From Corynebacterium amycolatum (GTDB lineage Bacteria > Actinomycetota > Actinomycetes > Mycobacteriales > Mycobacteriaceae): DNA of 64,000 nucleotides. Positions 53,473-62,331 of the stretch are shown here, in pieces. A program made the position numbers and the translations under genes. Within the stretch, counting starts at the first letter, position 1; each line of letters starts with the position of its first letter. The stretch is from positions 62,001 through 126,000 of the forward strand of contig NZ_CP069513.1 of the NCBI RefSeq assembly GCF_016889425.1. The letters are read 5' to 3'. The notes below the pieces were generated by a model, which saw only the letters and a program-made list of their open reading frames with translations, was not told where the DNA came from and did not search any database.

Positions 53473-54015
53473 TCACTTCCCCGCTGAAGCCGCGTTCTCG
53501 GAGCCGTCGTCAAGCGAAGTCGGTGCGCATTGGACGAGCGTGGACCGGACGGCGCGGCAGACGACGGTGCCGTCCTGATTGCGTCCGATGTGCTCGAGCT
53601 CGACAATGCCCTGGTTGGGGCGGGACTTGGACAGACGCTTGTTACGACAGACGGTCTCTGCATACAGGGTGTCGCCGTGGAACATCGGTGCGGGAAACGC
53701 CACTTCGGTGAAGCCGAGGTTGGCGACGATGGTGCCGAGCGTCAGCTGCCCGACGGACAGCCCGACAACCGTCGACAGCGTCCACATGGAGTTGACCAGC
53801 CGCTCGCCGCCGAATCCCGGCTGCTGGCTCGACCAGTGCGCATCCAGGTGCAGTGGCTGGGTGTTCATGGTCAGCGTCGTGAACAGGACGTCATCGGTTT
53901 CAGTGACGGTTCGCCCCGGTCGGTGCAGGTAACGCGCGCCGACCTCGTACTCTTCGAACCACAGTCCGCGCTGGACGACGTCGTGGGTGACTTCGGTTAC
54001 GTTGTTGTCAGCCAT
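53473..54015 (-). CDS. MaoC-family hydratase, Rv2499c-like
   Basis: A 180-residue hot-dog fold protein. The hydratase motif is in TMNTQPLHLDAHWSS, with Asp/His available as the catalytic pair, and GTIVANLGFTEVAFPAPMFHGDTLY follows. The homologue Rv2499c hydrates itaconyl-CoA and methylglutaconyl-CoA, the step before the CitE lyase. It is adjacent to the dehydrogenase (one base between stop and start). Confidence 0.88.
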   Translation of the reverse strand: MADNNVTEVTHDVVQRGLWFEEYEVGARYLHRPGRTVTETDDVLFTTLTMNTQPLHLDAHWSSQQPGFGGERLVNSMWTLSTVVGLSVGQLTLGTIVANLGFTEVAFPAPMFHGDTLYAETVCRNKRLSKSRPNQGIVELEHIGRNQDGTVVCRAVRSTLVQCAPTSLDDGSENAASAGK

Positions 54016-54016
54016 T

Positions 54017-55186
54017 TTACAGCCCCAATCCGCGTGCGATCAGCATGAGCTGAACTTCGGTGGTGCCCTCGCCAATCTCCAGAATCTTGGAGTCGCGGTA
54101 GTGACGTGCCACGCGGTACTCGTTCATGAATCCGTAGCCACCGAAAATCTGTGTCGCGTCGCGCGCGTTGTCCATCGCGGCCTCGGAGGCAATCATCTTG
54201 GCGATGTACGCTTCACGACGGAAATCTGCGCCCGCGGCCATCTTTGCGGCTGCGTCGTACCACGCCATACGTGCGGCATGCGCACGCGCTTCCATTCGTG
54301 CGATCTTGAAGGAAACAGCCTGGTACTCACCAATCGCTCGGCCCATGGAGTGGCGTTCCTTTGCGTGGCGAACAGACTCGTCGACACAGCCCTGCGCAGC
54401 ACCAGTGGCAAGAGCTGCAATCGCGACTCGGCCCTCCGCCAAGATGGACAGGAAGTTAGCGAAGCCGCGACCACGGGTGCCCAGCAGGTTCTCCTGGGGG
54501 ACGCGGACATCGGTAAAGGTCAGTGGGTGGGTGTCGGAGGCATTCCAACCGACCTTGTCGTAAGCCGGTTCCGCGACAAAGCCCTCCGTGCCACTCGGCA
54601 CGATGATGGTAGAAATCTCCTTCTTTCCATCGTCCTTCTGGCCGGTGACTGCGGTGACAGTAACCAGCGAAGTGATGTCGGTACCGGAGTTGGTGATGAA
54701 CTGCTTGGCACCGTTGATGACGAAATCATCGCCGTCTTCACGGGCTGTCGTGCGGGTGGCACCGGCGTCGGAACCTGCATCCGGCTCGGTGAGACCAAAA
54801 CCGGCCAGCTTCTTACCAGCAGTCAGCTCGGGCAGGTAGGTCTCCTTCTGCTTGTCATTGCCGAAGTGGAAGATTGGCATGGCACCTAGGCCAACGCCCG
54901 CTTCCAGGGTGATAGCGACCGACTGATCGACTTTAGCTAGCTCCTCCAGAGCAATACCGAAGGACAGGTAGTCACCGCCCATGCCACCGACTTCCTCGGG
55001 GAATGGCAGACCGAACAGGCCCATTTCTCCCATCTGCGAGACAATCTCGTACGGGAAGGTGTGGTTGCGGTCATGCTCGGCAGAAACCGGATCGACAACT
55101 TCATTGGCAAATTCGCGAACTACTTTCTGCAGTTCCACGTATTCGTCGTCGAGGATGGCGGTTGCAATCTTGGTGCTTTCGGACAT
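54017..55186 (-). CDS. Acyl-CoA dehydrogenase, FadE19/isovaleryl-CoA type
   Basis: A 389-residue FAD enzyme. LAGFGLTEPDAGSDAG and the C-terminal GGYGFMNEYRVARHYRDSK with ILEIGEGTTEVQL are typical of short and branched-chain acyl-CoA dehydrogenases. By position (Rv2500c) and its carboxylase neighbours it should oxidize isovaleryl-CoA to 3-methylcrotonyl-CoA. The substrate is inferred from context. Confidence 0.93.
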   Translation of the reverse strand: MSESTKIATAILDDEYVELQKVVREFANEVVDPVSAEHDRNHTFPYEIVSQMGEMGLFGLPFPEEVGGMGGDYLSFGIALEELAKVDQSVAITLEAGVGLGAMPIFHFGNDKQKETYLPELTAGKKLAGFGLTEPDAGSDAGATRTTAREDGDDFVINGAKQFITNSGTDITSLVTVTAVTGQKDDGKKEISTIIVPSGTEGFVAEPAYDKVGWNASDTHPLTFTDVRVPQENLLGTRGRGFANFLSILAEGRVAIAALATGAAQGCVDESVRHAKERHSMGRAIGEYQAVSFKIARMEARAHAARMAWYDAAAKMAAGADFRREAYIAKMIASEAAMDNARDATQIFGGYGFMNEYRVARHYRDSKILEIGEGTTEVQLMLIARGLGL

Positions 55187-55248
55187 GATGAGTGCTCCTT
55201 AAAGATTTTGTAGGTGTGGGACCTGATTGGTGCGTTTTGTGTGGGTTT

Positions 55249-57342
55249 TTATTCCTCGGCTTCGGCTACGGTGATGACGGCCAGCTGCTGGTCACCGGTG
55301 ACCTGATCGCCCGGCGCGACGGTGAAGCTAACCTCACCTGCAATTTCGGCGGTGAGAGTGTGCTCCATCTTCATGGCCTCCATGACCAACAGAGCGTCAC
55401 CAACTTCGACGCGGGTTCCCTCCTCCACCGCCAGCGCGATAATCGCGCCGGGCATCGGAGCTTGGATAACTCCTGAGCCACCGGCATCGGCTTCGGCGCC
55501 GGTGGTGACTACCTCGGTGCGGGGCAATACCCAGGTGCCGTGGGCACCGGCGACGACGTATTCTTCGTGGTTCGCTGACCCAGCGTTGTCGATGGTTTCG
55601 ACCAGGAAGTGCTGTGCAACTCCGTCGCGGACGATGCGCAGATGTTCCCCGTCGCGATAGACCGAAACTTTGTAATTTCGCGGTTCTGGAACGTCGATAT
55701 CTTCGTTCTCCGCTTCGGCCGACAGACCTGCGACTACGTCACCGACAACGACGTCGGTACTCGACGGGGTGCCCACAATCGAGATCAGACGCGAGTTCTC
55801 CCCTGCCCCGAAGCGAATGCGCTGCGCGGCAGGCGCACTGGCACGCCAGCCATCCGGGGTGAGCCACGGTGAGTCGGTGGCCTCTTCAAAGCGAGAAGCC
55901 AGCCAGTCCATCGCGGCGGCGAGGTACACATCGTCCGGCGTTTCGGTGGTGGCGAAGCCTTCCGCCACGCGGTCGAGCAGTCCGGTGTCAAGATCGCCGG
56001 CGCGAACCTCGGGGACGTTCAGCAGATAGCGACAAAAATCGATATTGACTCCGACACCTGCGACAACGGTGTCCCCCAGCGCCTTGTCCAGCCGCTCGAG
56101 CGCCTGCTCACGGTTTTCACCGTAGGAGATGATCTTCATCAACATCGGATCATAGAGAGATGAGACCTCGGAACCGTCGACAATGCCGGAATCCACCCGG
56201 ATTCCCACCCCGCTCGGCTCGACGACACGTGTGACCGTGCCACCGGTGGGCAGGAAACCCGCCGCCGGGTCTTCGGCATACACGCGAGCTTCAATCGAGT
56301 GACCGGTAAGAGTTACATCTTCCTGAGCAACCGGCAGTGGGCGTCCCGAGGCAATGTCAACCTGCAGCGCCACCAGATCCAGGCCGGTGACCTGCTCAGT
56401 CACGGGGTGCTCAACCTGCAGGCGCGTATTCATCTCCATGAAGAAGAACGACGACGGGTCCTTCGCCGGCACAATGAACTCCACCGTGCCCGCGCCGACG
56501 TAGCCAACCGAGCGTGCCGCGTCACAGGCCGCTTCACCAATTGCGCTGCGCGTTTCCTCATCCAGCAGAGGGCTCGGCGCTTCCTCGATGACCTTCTGAT
56601 GGCGTCGCTGCAGCGAGCACTCACGCTCGCCCAAGTGGATTACATTGCCGTGTTTATCTGCGAGAATCTGCACCTCGATATGCCGCGGGGTGTCGACGAA
56701 GTGCTCGATGAACAGGGAGTCATCGCCGAAGGCACCCGCCGCTTCACGACGAGCTGTTGCGAGTGCCGCCGGCAGGTCAGCAGCATTTTCCACGCGGTGC
56801 ATCCCCTTGCCACCACCGCCTGCCGACGGCTTAATCAGTACAGGAAAGCCAATCGATGGGGCTGCCTCAATGAGGTCCTCGTCGCTAAGCCCGGGGCGAG
56901 AAAGACCCGGCACGGTGGGAACATCGCGGGCTTCGACGGCAGCGCGGGCGGAGATTTTGTCACCCATGATGTTGATGGCGCTGGCCGGTGGGCCAATGAA
57001 TTCAATACCTGCTTCCTCACAGGCGGTCGCGAAGTCTGCGTTTTCAGACAGAAAGCCGTAACCGGGGTGGATTCCGTCTGCGTCGCAGCGGCGAGCGGCA
57101 TCGATAATCTTGTCGATAACCAGATAGGACTCGCGTGCCGGAGATGGGCCAATGTGGATGGCCATATCCGCCATGCGGACGTGAGGGGCGTCGGCATCGG
57201 CATCCGAGTAAACCGCGACGGAGCGAATTCCGTTGTCACGAAGGGTTCGAATAATGCGGCAGGCAATCTCCCCGCGGTTTGCGACCAATACGGTACTCAG
57301 GCTGCCGCCAGCTGCGTGGGGCTGCGTGTTGTGCGCTGTCAT
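55249..57342 (-). CDS. Biotin-dependent acyl-CoA carboxylase alpha subunit (AccA1-like)
   Basis: A 697-residue fusion of biotin carboxylase (VANRGEIACRIIRTL at the start; ATP-grasp KPSAGGGGKGM near 165; EMNTRLQVEHPVTE near 300) with a linker domain and a C-terminal biotin carrier carrying AMKM (VMEAMKMEHTL). It works with the carboxyltransferase just upstream; together they should form 3-methylcrotonyl-CoA carboxylase (Rv2501c-Rv2502c). The carboxylation of other acyl-CoAs cannot be excluded. Confidence 0.95.
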   Translation of the reverse strand: MTAHNTQPHAAGGSLSTVLVANRGEIACRIIRTLRDNGIRSVAVYSDADADAPHVRMADMAIHIGPSPARESYLVIDKIIDAARRCDADGIHPGYGFLSENADFATACEEAGIEFIGPPASAINIMGDKISARAAVEARDVPTVPGLSRPGLSDEDLIEAAPSIGFPVLIKPSAGGGGKGMHRVENAADLPAALATARREAAGAFGDDSLFIEHFVDTPRHIEVQILADKHGNVIHLGERECSLQRRHQKVIEEAPSPLLDEETRSAIGEAACDAARSVGYVGAGTVEFIVPAKDPSSFFFMEMNTRLQVEHPVTEQVTGLDLVALQVDIASGRPLPVAQEDVTLTGHSIEARVYAEDPAAGFLPTGGTVTRVVEPSGVGIRVDSGIVDGSEVSSLYDPMLMKIISYGENREQALERLDKALGDTVVAGVGVNIDFCRYLLNVPEVRAGDLDTGLLDRVAEGFATTETPDDVYLAAAMDWLASRFEEATDSPWLTPDGWRASAPAAQRIRFGAGENSRLISIVGTPSSTDVVVGDVVAGLSAEAENEDIDVPEPRNYKVSVYRDGEHLRIVRDGVAQHFLVETIDNAGSANHEEYVVAGAHGTWVLPRTEVVTTGAEADAGGSGVIQAPMPGAIIALAVEEGTRVEVGDALLVMEAMKMEHTLTAEIAGEVSFTVAPGDQVTGDQQLAVITVAEAEE

Positions 57343-57396
57343 GTGCCCTGTGTTTCCTTTCCAGAAAATGCGGTGTCGAGAGTTTTTAGCTGGTTA

Positions 57397-58977
57397 CTAC
57401 ATGCGGAAGATGCCGAAGCCCTGTTCATCCAGGGGCGCGCCACTTGCCACATCGAGGGCCATGCCAAGAATTCGGCGGGTATCTGCGGGATCGATGACAC
57501 CGTCATCCCACAGGCGAGCCGATGAGTAATAGCAGTGCGACTGGCGCTCAAACTGCTCGCGGATCGGAGCTTCAAACTCCTCCTGGTCTTCCTGCGACCA
57601 GCTCTCACCTGAGCGTTCAATCTGGTTGCGACGAACCGTCGACAGCGTCATCGCCGCCTGTGGACCGCCCATGACGGAAATGCGAGCATTCGGCCACATC
57701 CAGAGGAAGCGCGGCGAATATGCGCGACCGCACATGGAGTAGTTGCCGGCGCCGAAGGCACCGCCGATGACTACGGTGAACTTGGGCACGCGGGTGGTAG
57801 CCACGGCGTTGACCATCTTGGCGCCGTGCTTTGCGATACCGCCGGCCTCGTATTCGCGACCAACCATGAAGCCCGTGGTGTTCTGCAGGAATACCAGTGG
57901 GATGCCGCGCTGATCACACAGCTCGATGAAGTGCGCGCCCTTCTGTGCAGATTCCGCGAAGAGAATGCCGTTGTTGGCGATAATGCCGACGCGGTGCCCG
58001 TGAATGCGGGCAAAAGTAGTGACCAGGGTCGTACCAAATTCGGCCTTGAACTCCTGGTATTGGCCTCCATCCACAATAATTTCAATGACCTCGTGAACGT
58101 CGTAAGGCACTTTGGCATCGACGGGGACGACATCGTAAAGATCGGTCTGGTTGCGAGTCGGCGCGACGGTGGGCTCTGTGTCCCACGGAACTTCCGGGTC
58201 CTTGGGGAGCGTTGCGACGATATCGCGGACACGACGCAGTGCGTCGGCATCGTTAACTGCGAGATGGTCAGTAACGCCGGAGGTCTTGGAGTGCAGTTCG
58301 CCGCCACCGAGTTCCTCTGGTGTGACATCTTCACCAGTTGCAGCCTTAACCAGTGGTGGGCCTGCCAGGAAGATGGTGCCCTGGTTTTTCACAATGACCG
58401 CTTCATCGCTCATCGCCGGCACGTATGCGCCCCCGGCGGTACAGGATCCCATCACGGCGGCAATCTGCGGAATCCCGCGAGCGGAGAGGTTGGCCTGGTT
58501 GTAGAAAATGCGACCGAAATGATCGCGATCAGGGAAAACTTCATCCTGGTTGAGAAGCATGGCCCCGCCGGAGTCGACCAGGTAAATGCACGGCAAGTGG
58601 TTAAGGCTGGCAATCTCCTGTGCGCGCAGGTGCTTCTTGACAGTCAACGGGTAGTACGTTCCGCCGGAAACGGTTGCGTCATTGGCTACAACCAGGCAGC
58701 GACGACCTTCGATGATGCCAATGCCGGCGATGACGCCAGCAGCCGGAACCTTGCCGCCATACATTTCGTGGGCCGCTAGAGGTGCGACCTCAAGGAAAGG
58801 GCTGCCGGGGTCAAGCAGTTGGTTGATGCGCTGACGTGGCAGCAGCTTACCGCGGGAAATATGGCGAGCACGGGCACGTTCGGAACCACCGCGTGCTGTC
58901 GTGCTGAGCAACTCTTTGAGCTCTGCGACGAGCTCTTCGTGGCGCTGTCGGTTGGTCAATGCTGGGGCGTGAGTCAT
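57397..58977 (-). CDS. Acyl-CoA carboxylase beta subunit (AccD1-like carboxyltransferase)
   Basis: A 526-residue biotin-dependent carboxyltransferase. The two crotonase-like halves contain [48 protein letters not shown] and [19 protein letters not shown]. It is the first structural gene of the leftward operon and starts at ATG 58977, 17 bases from a palindrome. It corresponds to Rv2502c, part of the methylcrotonyl-CoA carboxylase complex. Confidence 0.95.
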   Translation of the reverse strand: MTHAPALTNRQRHEELVAELKELLSTTARGGSERARARHISRGKLLPRQRINQLLDPGSPFLEVAPLAAHEMYGGKVPAAGVIAGIGIIEGRRCLVVANDATVSGGTYYPLTVKKHLRAQEIASLNHLPCIYLVDSGGAMLLNQDEVFPDRDHFGRIFYNQANLSARGIPQIAAVMGSCTAGGAYVPAMSDEAVIVKNQGTIFLAGPPLVKAATGEDVTPEELGGGELHSKTSGVTDHLAVNDADALRRVRDIVATLPKDPEVPWDTEPTVAPTRNQTDLYDVVPVDAKVPYDVHEVIEIIVDGGQYQEFKAEFGTTLVTTFARIHGHRVGIIANNGILFAESAQKGAHFIELCDQRGIPLVFLQNTTGFMVGREYEAGGIAKHGAKMVNAVATTRVPKFTVVIGGAFGAGNYSMCGRAYSPRFLWMWPNARISVMGGPQAAMTLSTVRRNQIERSGESWSQEDQEEFEAPIREQFERQSHCYYSSARLWDDGVIDPADTRRILGMALDVASGAPLDEQGFGIFRM

Positions 58978-58993
58978 GGGCGAAATACTTTCC

Positions 58994-59009
58994 GTTAATG
59001 ACTATTAAC
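58994..59009. promoter_or_regulatory. Candidate TetR operator upstream of accD1
   Basis: GTTAAT-GACT-ATTAAC is a perfect palindrome of 16 bases, 17 bases upstream of the accD1 start codon. It lies within a wider inverted repeat CTTTCCGT (58988) / ACGGAAAG (59017), and another GTTAAT occurs at 59025. The TetR-family gene immediately upstream is the likely binder. Confidence 0.55.
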
Positions 59010-59029
59010 TTTCTTGACGGAAAGGTTAA

Positions 59030-59045
59030 TGTGACCACAGTCACT
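59030..59045. promoter_or_regulatory. Candidate GlxR (cAMP-receptor) site
   Basis: TGTGACCACAGTCACT matches the corynebacterial GlxR/CRP consensus TGTGA-N6-TCACA at nine of ten conserved bases. It is 53 bases upstream of the accD1 start, a place consistent with control of the catabolic operon. Confidence 0.5.
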
Positions 59046-59224
59046 TCACAACAAGTTTTGTTTCCTAGGTCATACTTTTACCCCCGGATGCCTTTCAGAC
59101 AGCTTGAAGTACACACCCCTCCCTGAGGTCACAACATGTTTCCAATAGAGATTTAAGTTTGTCCTAGAAATCTGTTTCGGGGGTAAATTCACTTGGATAA
59201 GACCGACCGCTCCACACAATAAAA

Positions 59225-59265
59225 CCGCCTGACCTCACACTGCTGAGCACAGTGAGGCCAGACGG
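59225..59265 (-). terminator. Terminator of the TetR-family gene
   Basis: Fourteen-base arms (ccgcctgacctcac and gtgaggccagacgg, two mismatches) around a 13-base loop, followed on the minus strand by TTTT. It lies 18 bases after the stop. Confidence 0.8.
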
Positions 59266-59283
59266 CACAAGAATAAATACGGA

Positions 59284-59877
59284 TTATTGGTTGTTAATGC
59301 CCAGCGCAGCAAGGGCCATCTCAAAGGCATTATCCCTTGTCGCCTCGGGACCCGCCCATTTGAGCACATGTCTGGAAGAGTTAATCAACCCAGCGGTGAG
59401 CTGGACTTTAAGCTGCGCCTCGTCGGAGGTGAGTTCGGGCTGTAGTTCACGCAGAGCGTCCACCCATAAGACCATGTAAAGACGCTGCAAGGAACGCACT
59501 TTTGCGCTCTGCTCTGGCGCTAGATTTCCGCCTTCGCGTTCTTGGACACGAATGCGATCGGGCTCCGTGACTGCAAAATGCACGTGATGCGCAAGGAGGC
59601 CCCGAAGAGTCTCCTCTGGACCCCAATCATTGCTCTTTGCTCGATCGAGAACTGCTCGCGCACCATCGACAAGTCGGATAGAAATATCGATGAGGATCTG
59701 CGCCAACAGCTCTTCCTTGCCGCTGAAGTAGCGGTAAAGAGCTGGGCCAGAAATGCCAACAGCGGAGCCAACATCCTCCAACCGAGTCTGATGAAACCCT
59801 CGGTCGGCCAGGATCGCAGCAGCAGCGGAGAGAATCTCTGCTTCTCGACGCCGTCGCGCTTCGGTTCTACGTGACAT
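59284..59877 (-). CDS. TetR-family transcriptional regulator, Rv2506-like
   Basis: A 197-residue repressor. The N-terminal helix-turn-helix region reads ILADRGFHQTRLEDVGSAV then GISGPALYRYFSGKEELL (residues about 22-58), followed by a ligand-binding helical domain with an FAVTEPDRIRVQEREGG stretch. Rv2506 is the matching gene in M. tuberculosis. It likely responds to an acyl-CoA of the leucine pathway. It shares the strand of the operon but has its own terminator. Confidence 0.9.
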   Translation of the reverse strand: MSRRTEARRRREAEILSAAAAILADRGFHQTRLEDVGSAVGISGPALYRYFSGKEELLAQILIDISIRLVDGARAVLDRAKSNDWGPEETLRGLLAHHVHFAVTEPDRIRVQEREGGNLAPEQSAKVRSLQRLYMVLWVDALRELQPELTSDEAQLKVQLTAGLINSSRHVLKWAGPEATRDNAFEMALAALGINNQ

Positions 59878-59888
59878 AAGCCCTTATG
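59875..59888. promoter_or_regulatory. Palindrome CATAAG-CC-CTTATG at the tetR start codon
   Basis: Perfect six-base arms around two bases include the start codon itself (CAT at 59875-59877 read on the other strand). It may be an autoregulatory operator or an RNA hairpin occluding the start. GTTAAA follows directly, resembling half of the accD1 operator. Confidence 0.35.
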
Positions 59889-60017
59889 TTAAACGCATTG
59901 GAGCCATTTCGTCTGCATAATTACCACCAGCGCCCGCCCTCAGCGTGTGTTCACATAGACCACGGCTCGACAACAGACACACATCCTCGCCCACAGGTCC
60001 CCACACGTCCGGGTAGA

Positions 60018-60055
60018 GAAAAACCGCCGAGGTGATAGTTAGCACCGCGGCGGTT
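60018..60055 (-). terminator. Terminator of purH
   Basis: Arms AACCGCCG (60022-60029) and CGGCGGTT (60048-60055) enclose an inner GGTG/CACC stem. On the minus strand it is followed by five T. It lies 21 bases after the purH stop. Confidence 0.88.
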
Positions 60056-60076
60056 AGCCCCTAATCCAGCAAGGAA

Positions 60077-61624
60077 TTAGTGGAAGAAGTGGCGAGTACC
60101 TGTCATGTACATAGTGATGCCAGCTTCCTTGGCAGCAGCGATGACCTCTTCGTCACGGATGGAGCCACCTGGCTGGACAACTGCCTTCACACCGGCATCA
60201 ATCAGGACCTGCAGACCGTCAGCGAACGGGAAGAAGGCATCGGACGCAGCGTAGGCCCCCTGGGTACGGTTTTCTCCGTCGGCAAGCGTATTTGCGCGCT
60301 CAACGGCGAGCTTTGCGGAGTCCACGCGGTTGACCTGGCCCATGCCGACGCCGACGGTGGCGTTGTTCTTGGACAGCAGGATGGCGTTGGACTTCACAGC
60401 GCGGACGGAGCGCCATGCAAACTCGAGCTCAGCCAGCTCTTCAGCATTCAATGCCTCGCCGGTGGCCAGCTCCCAGTTCTCCGGCTTATCTCCCTCTGCC
60501 TGGTAAGTATCCGGATCCTGGGTAAGCAGACCACCCGAGATGAACTTGTTCTCGGTGGTCGGTGCTTCGTACTCGGCGACGAGAATACGCAGATTCTTCT
60601 TGGCCTTCAGTACCTCAACGGCACCGTCTTCGTAGGACGGAGCGACGATGACCTCGGTGAAGATGTCCTTGACCTGTTCGGCCATCTCAACGGAGACCTC
60701 GCGGTTGACGGCGATGACACCGCCGAATGCGGACATCGAGTCACATGCGTGAGCTGCGCGGTGAGCTGCGGCGATGGACTCATCCGAGACTGCGATGCCG
60801 CACGGGTTAGCGTGCTTGATGATTGCCACACACGGACGCTCGTGATCCCAGGCGGCACGCCATGCGGCGTCGGCATCCTGGTAGTTGTTGTACGACATCT
60901 CCTTGCCGTTCAGCTGCTTGGCGTTTGCCAGCCCCTTGGTACCAATGCGGGTCAGAGTTGCCGACTGGTGAGAGTTCTCGCCGTAGCGCAGCGGGGTCGG
61001 CGTGGATCCCTCAGCGCTACCGAGCTGCTCAACAAACCAGTTGGACACAGCTGCGTCGTAATCAGCGGTGTGCAGGAAAGCGTCGCGAGCGAACTCACGG
61101 CGCTGCTCGAGGGTGAAGCCGCCTTCCTTCACGGCGGTAGCGACATCGCCGTAACGAGCCGGGTCGACGACGATGGCGACCGACGGATGGTTCTTCGCCG
61201 CAGCGCGAACCATCGACGGGCCTCCAATGTCGATCTGCTCCACGCACTCGTCGTAGGAAGCGCCCGAGGCAACGGTCTCCCGGAACGGGTACAGATTAAC
61301 GACAACGAGCTGGAAAGCCTCCACACCGAGCTCCTTCAGCTGAGCCAGGTGGTCTTCCTTGCGAGTATCAGCCAGAATACCGGCGTGAACACGCGGGTGC
61401 AGCGTCTTCACACGGCCCTCGAGACACTCCGGGAAACCAGTGAGATCCTCAACCGGGGTCACAGGCACGCCAGCTGCAGCAATCTTGCCAGCCGTGGAAC
61501 CGGTGGAAACGATTTCCACGCCAGCCTCGTGCAGGTCGCGAGCCAGCTCCTCGAGCCCAGTCTTGTCGTAGACGCTAATCAGAGCGCGCTTGATCGGTTT
61601 ACGCTGCGTGTTGTCGTTGGTCAT
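60077..61624 (-). CDS. purH: Bifunctional AICAR transformylase/IMP cyclohydrolase
   Basis: Last two steps of purine synthesis; 515 residues. The N-terminal IMP cyclohydrolase domain opens [19 protein letters not shown] with [15 protein letters not shown], then [15 protein letters not shown]. The C-terminal transformylase domain includes [21 protein letters not shown] and the C-terminal [28 protein letters not shown], ending RHFFH. The ATG overlaps the purN TGA stop (ATGA), so the two are coupled. Confidence 0.97.
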   Translation of the reverse strand: MTNDNTQRKPIKRALISVYDKTGLEELARDLHEAGVEIVSTGSTAGKIAAAGVPVTPVEDLTGFPECLEGRVKTLHPRVHAGILADTRKEDHLAQLKELGVEAFQLVVVNLYPFRETVASGASYDECVEQIDIGGPSMVRAAAKNHPSVAIVVDPARYGDVATAVKEGGFTLEQRREFARDAFLHTADYDAAVSNWFVEQLGSAEGSTPTPLRYGENSHQSATLTRIGTKGLANAKQLNGKEMSYNNYQDADAAWRAAWDHERPCVAIIKHANPCGIAVSDESIAAAHRAAHACDSMSAFGGVIAVNREVSVEMAEQVKDIFTEVIVAPSYEDGAVEVLKAKKNLRILVAEYEAPTTENKFISGGLLTQDPDTYQAEGDKPENWELATGEALNAEELAELEFAWRSVRAVKSNAILLSKNNATVGVGMGQVNRVDSAKLAVERANTLADGENRTQGAYAASDAFFPFADGLQVLIDAGVKAVVQPGGSIRDEEVIAAAKEAGITMYMTGTRHFFH

Positions 61625-62274
61625 TTCAGATAAGCCTTTCGTCCGTCACGCTCAATTCCGTGATCGGCAATCGAGTGCAATACATCAACCAGGAGTCGGC
61701 GTTCGACAACCTTGATTCGTTCGTGCAGGGTCTCCACCGTGTCGTCGTCCTCGACGGCCACTGGCTGCTGCGCCAGAATCGGCCCGGTGTCCACTCCATT
61801 ATCAACAATATGCACGGTCGTGCCGGTGACCTTCACCCCGTAGTCAAGTGCATCCGGTACCGCACGCGCCCCTGGGAAGGACGGCAGCAGCGCAGGGTGC
61901 GTATTAATGATGCGATTGCTGTAGGCCTCCACAAATGATGGCCCCAGAATGCGCATGAAACCCGCCGAGACAACGATATCCGGCGAAAAACTGTTCACGG
62001 CCTCTAAAACACGAATATCCCAACCTTCTCGGTCCTTCTTTGCCTCAGCATCGAAAGGCACCCGAAAAGTTGGGATATTGAGGTTTTGAGCCCTCTCCAG
62101 CGCCGGACAATCCTTGTCCGAACCAACCGCGACAATCTGAACTTTTTCAGCGTCCAGCAGTTCCAGCATCGACTGCAAAAGGGAGCCCAGGCCAGAGGCC
62201 AGGACTACGATGCGGAGCTGCTTGCTGGAGGAATTATTGTGCGAAATTTCTGCGACGGGCTGTGCTTCAGTCAC
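61621..62274 (-). CDS. purN: Phosphoribosylglycinamide formyltransferase
   Basis: Third step of purine synthesis: formyl transfer from 10-formyl-THF to GAR; 217 residues. [16 protein letters not shown] opens the domain. The catalytic Asn/His are in [12 protein letters not shown] and the Asp in [10 protein letters not shown]. The N-terminal 20 residues are a variable extension. It uses TGA as its stop, showing that TGA is a normal stop codon here. Confidence 0.95.
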   Translation of the reverse strand: MTEAQPVAEISHNNSSSKQLRIVVLASGLGSLLQSMLELLDAEKVQIVAVGSDKDCPALERAQNLNIPTFRVPFDAEAKKDREGWDIRVLEAVNSFSPDIVVSAGFMRILGPSFVEAYSNRIINTHPALLPSFPGARAVPDALDYGVKVTGTTVHIVDNGVDTGPILAQQPVAVEDDDTVETLHERIKVVERRLLVDVLHSIADHGIERDGRKAYLK

Positions 62275-62331
62275 GGCGTTTAGCTTACCCAGCCCGACAG
62301 AGACCCCAAATTCCGCTCCCCCTAAGTTGGC

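Larger units (their letters stand above)
58978..59283. other. Intergenic region between the tetR and accD1 genes
   Basis: About 306 bases without a gene. They hold the operator candidates described separately near 58990-59045, a G+C-poor stretch around 59060-59210 with no obvious feature, and the terminator of the TetR-family gene at 59225-59265. Confidence 0.6.

Noticed and set aside
60080..61633. A 517-codon open frame on the plus strand opposite purH
   Set aside because: It is an exact antisense shadow of a strongly conserved gene and its translation resembles no protein family.
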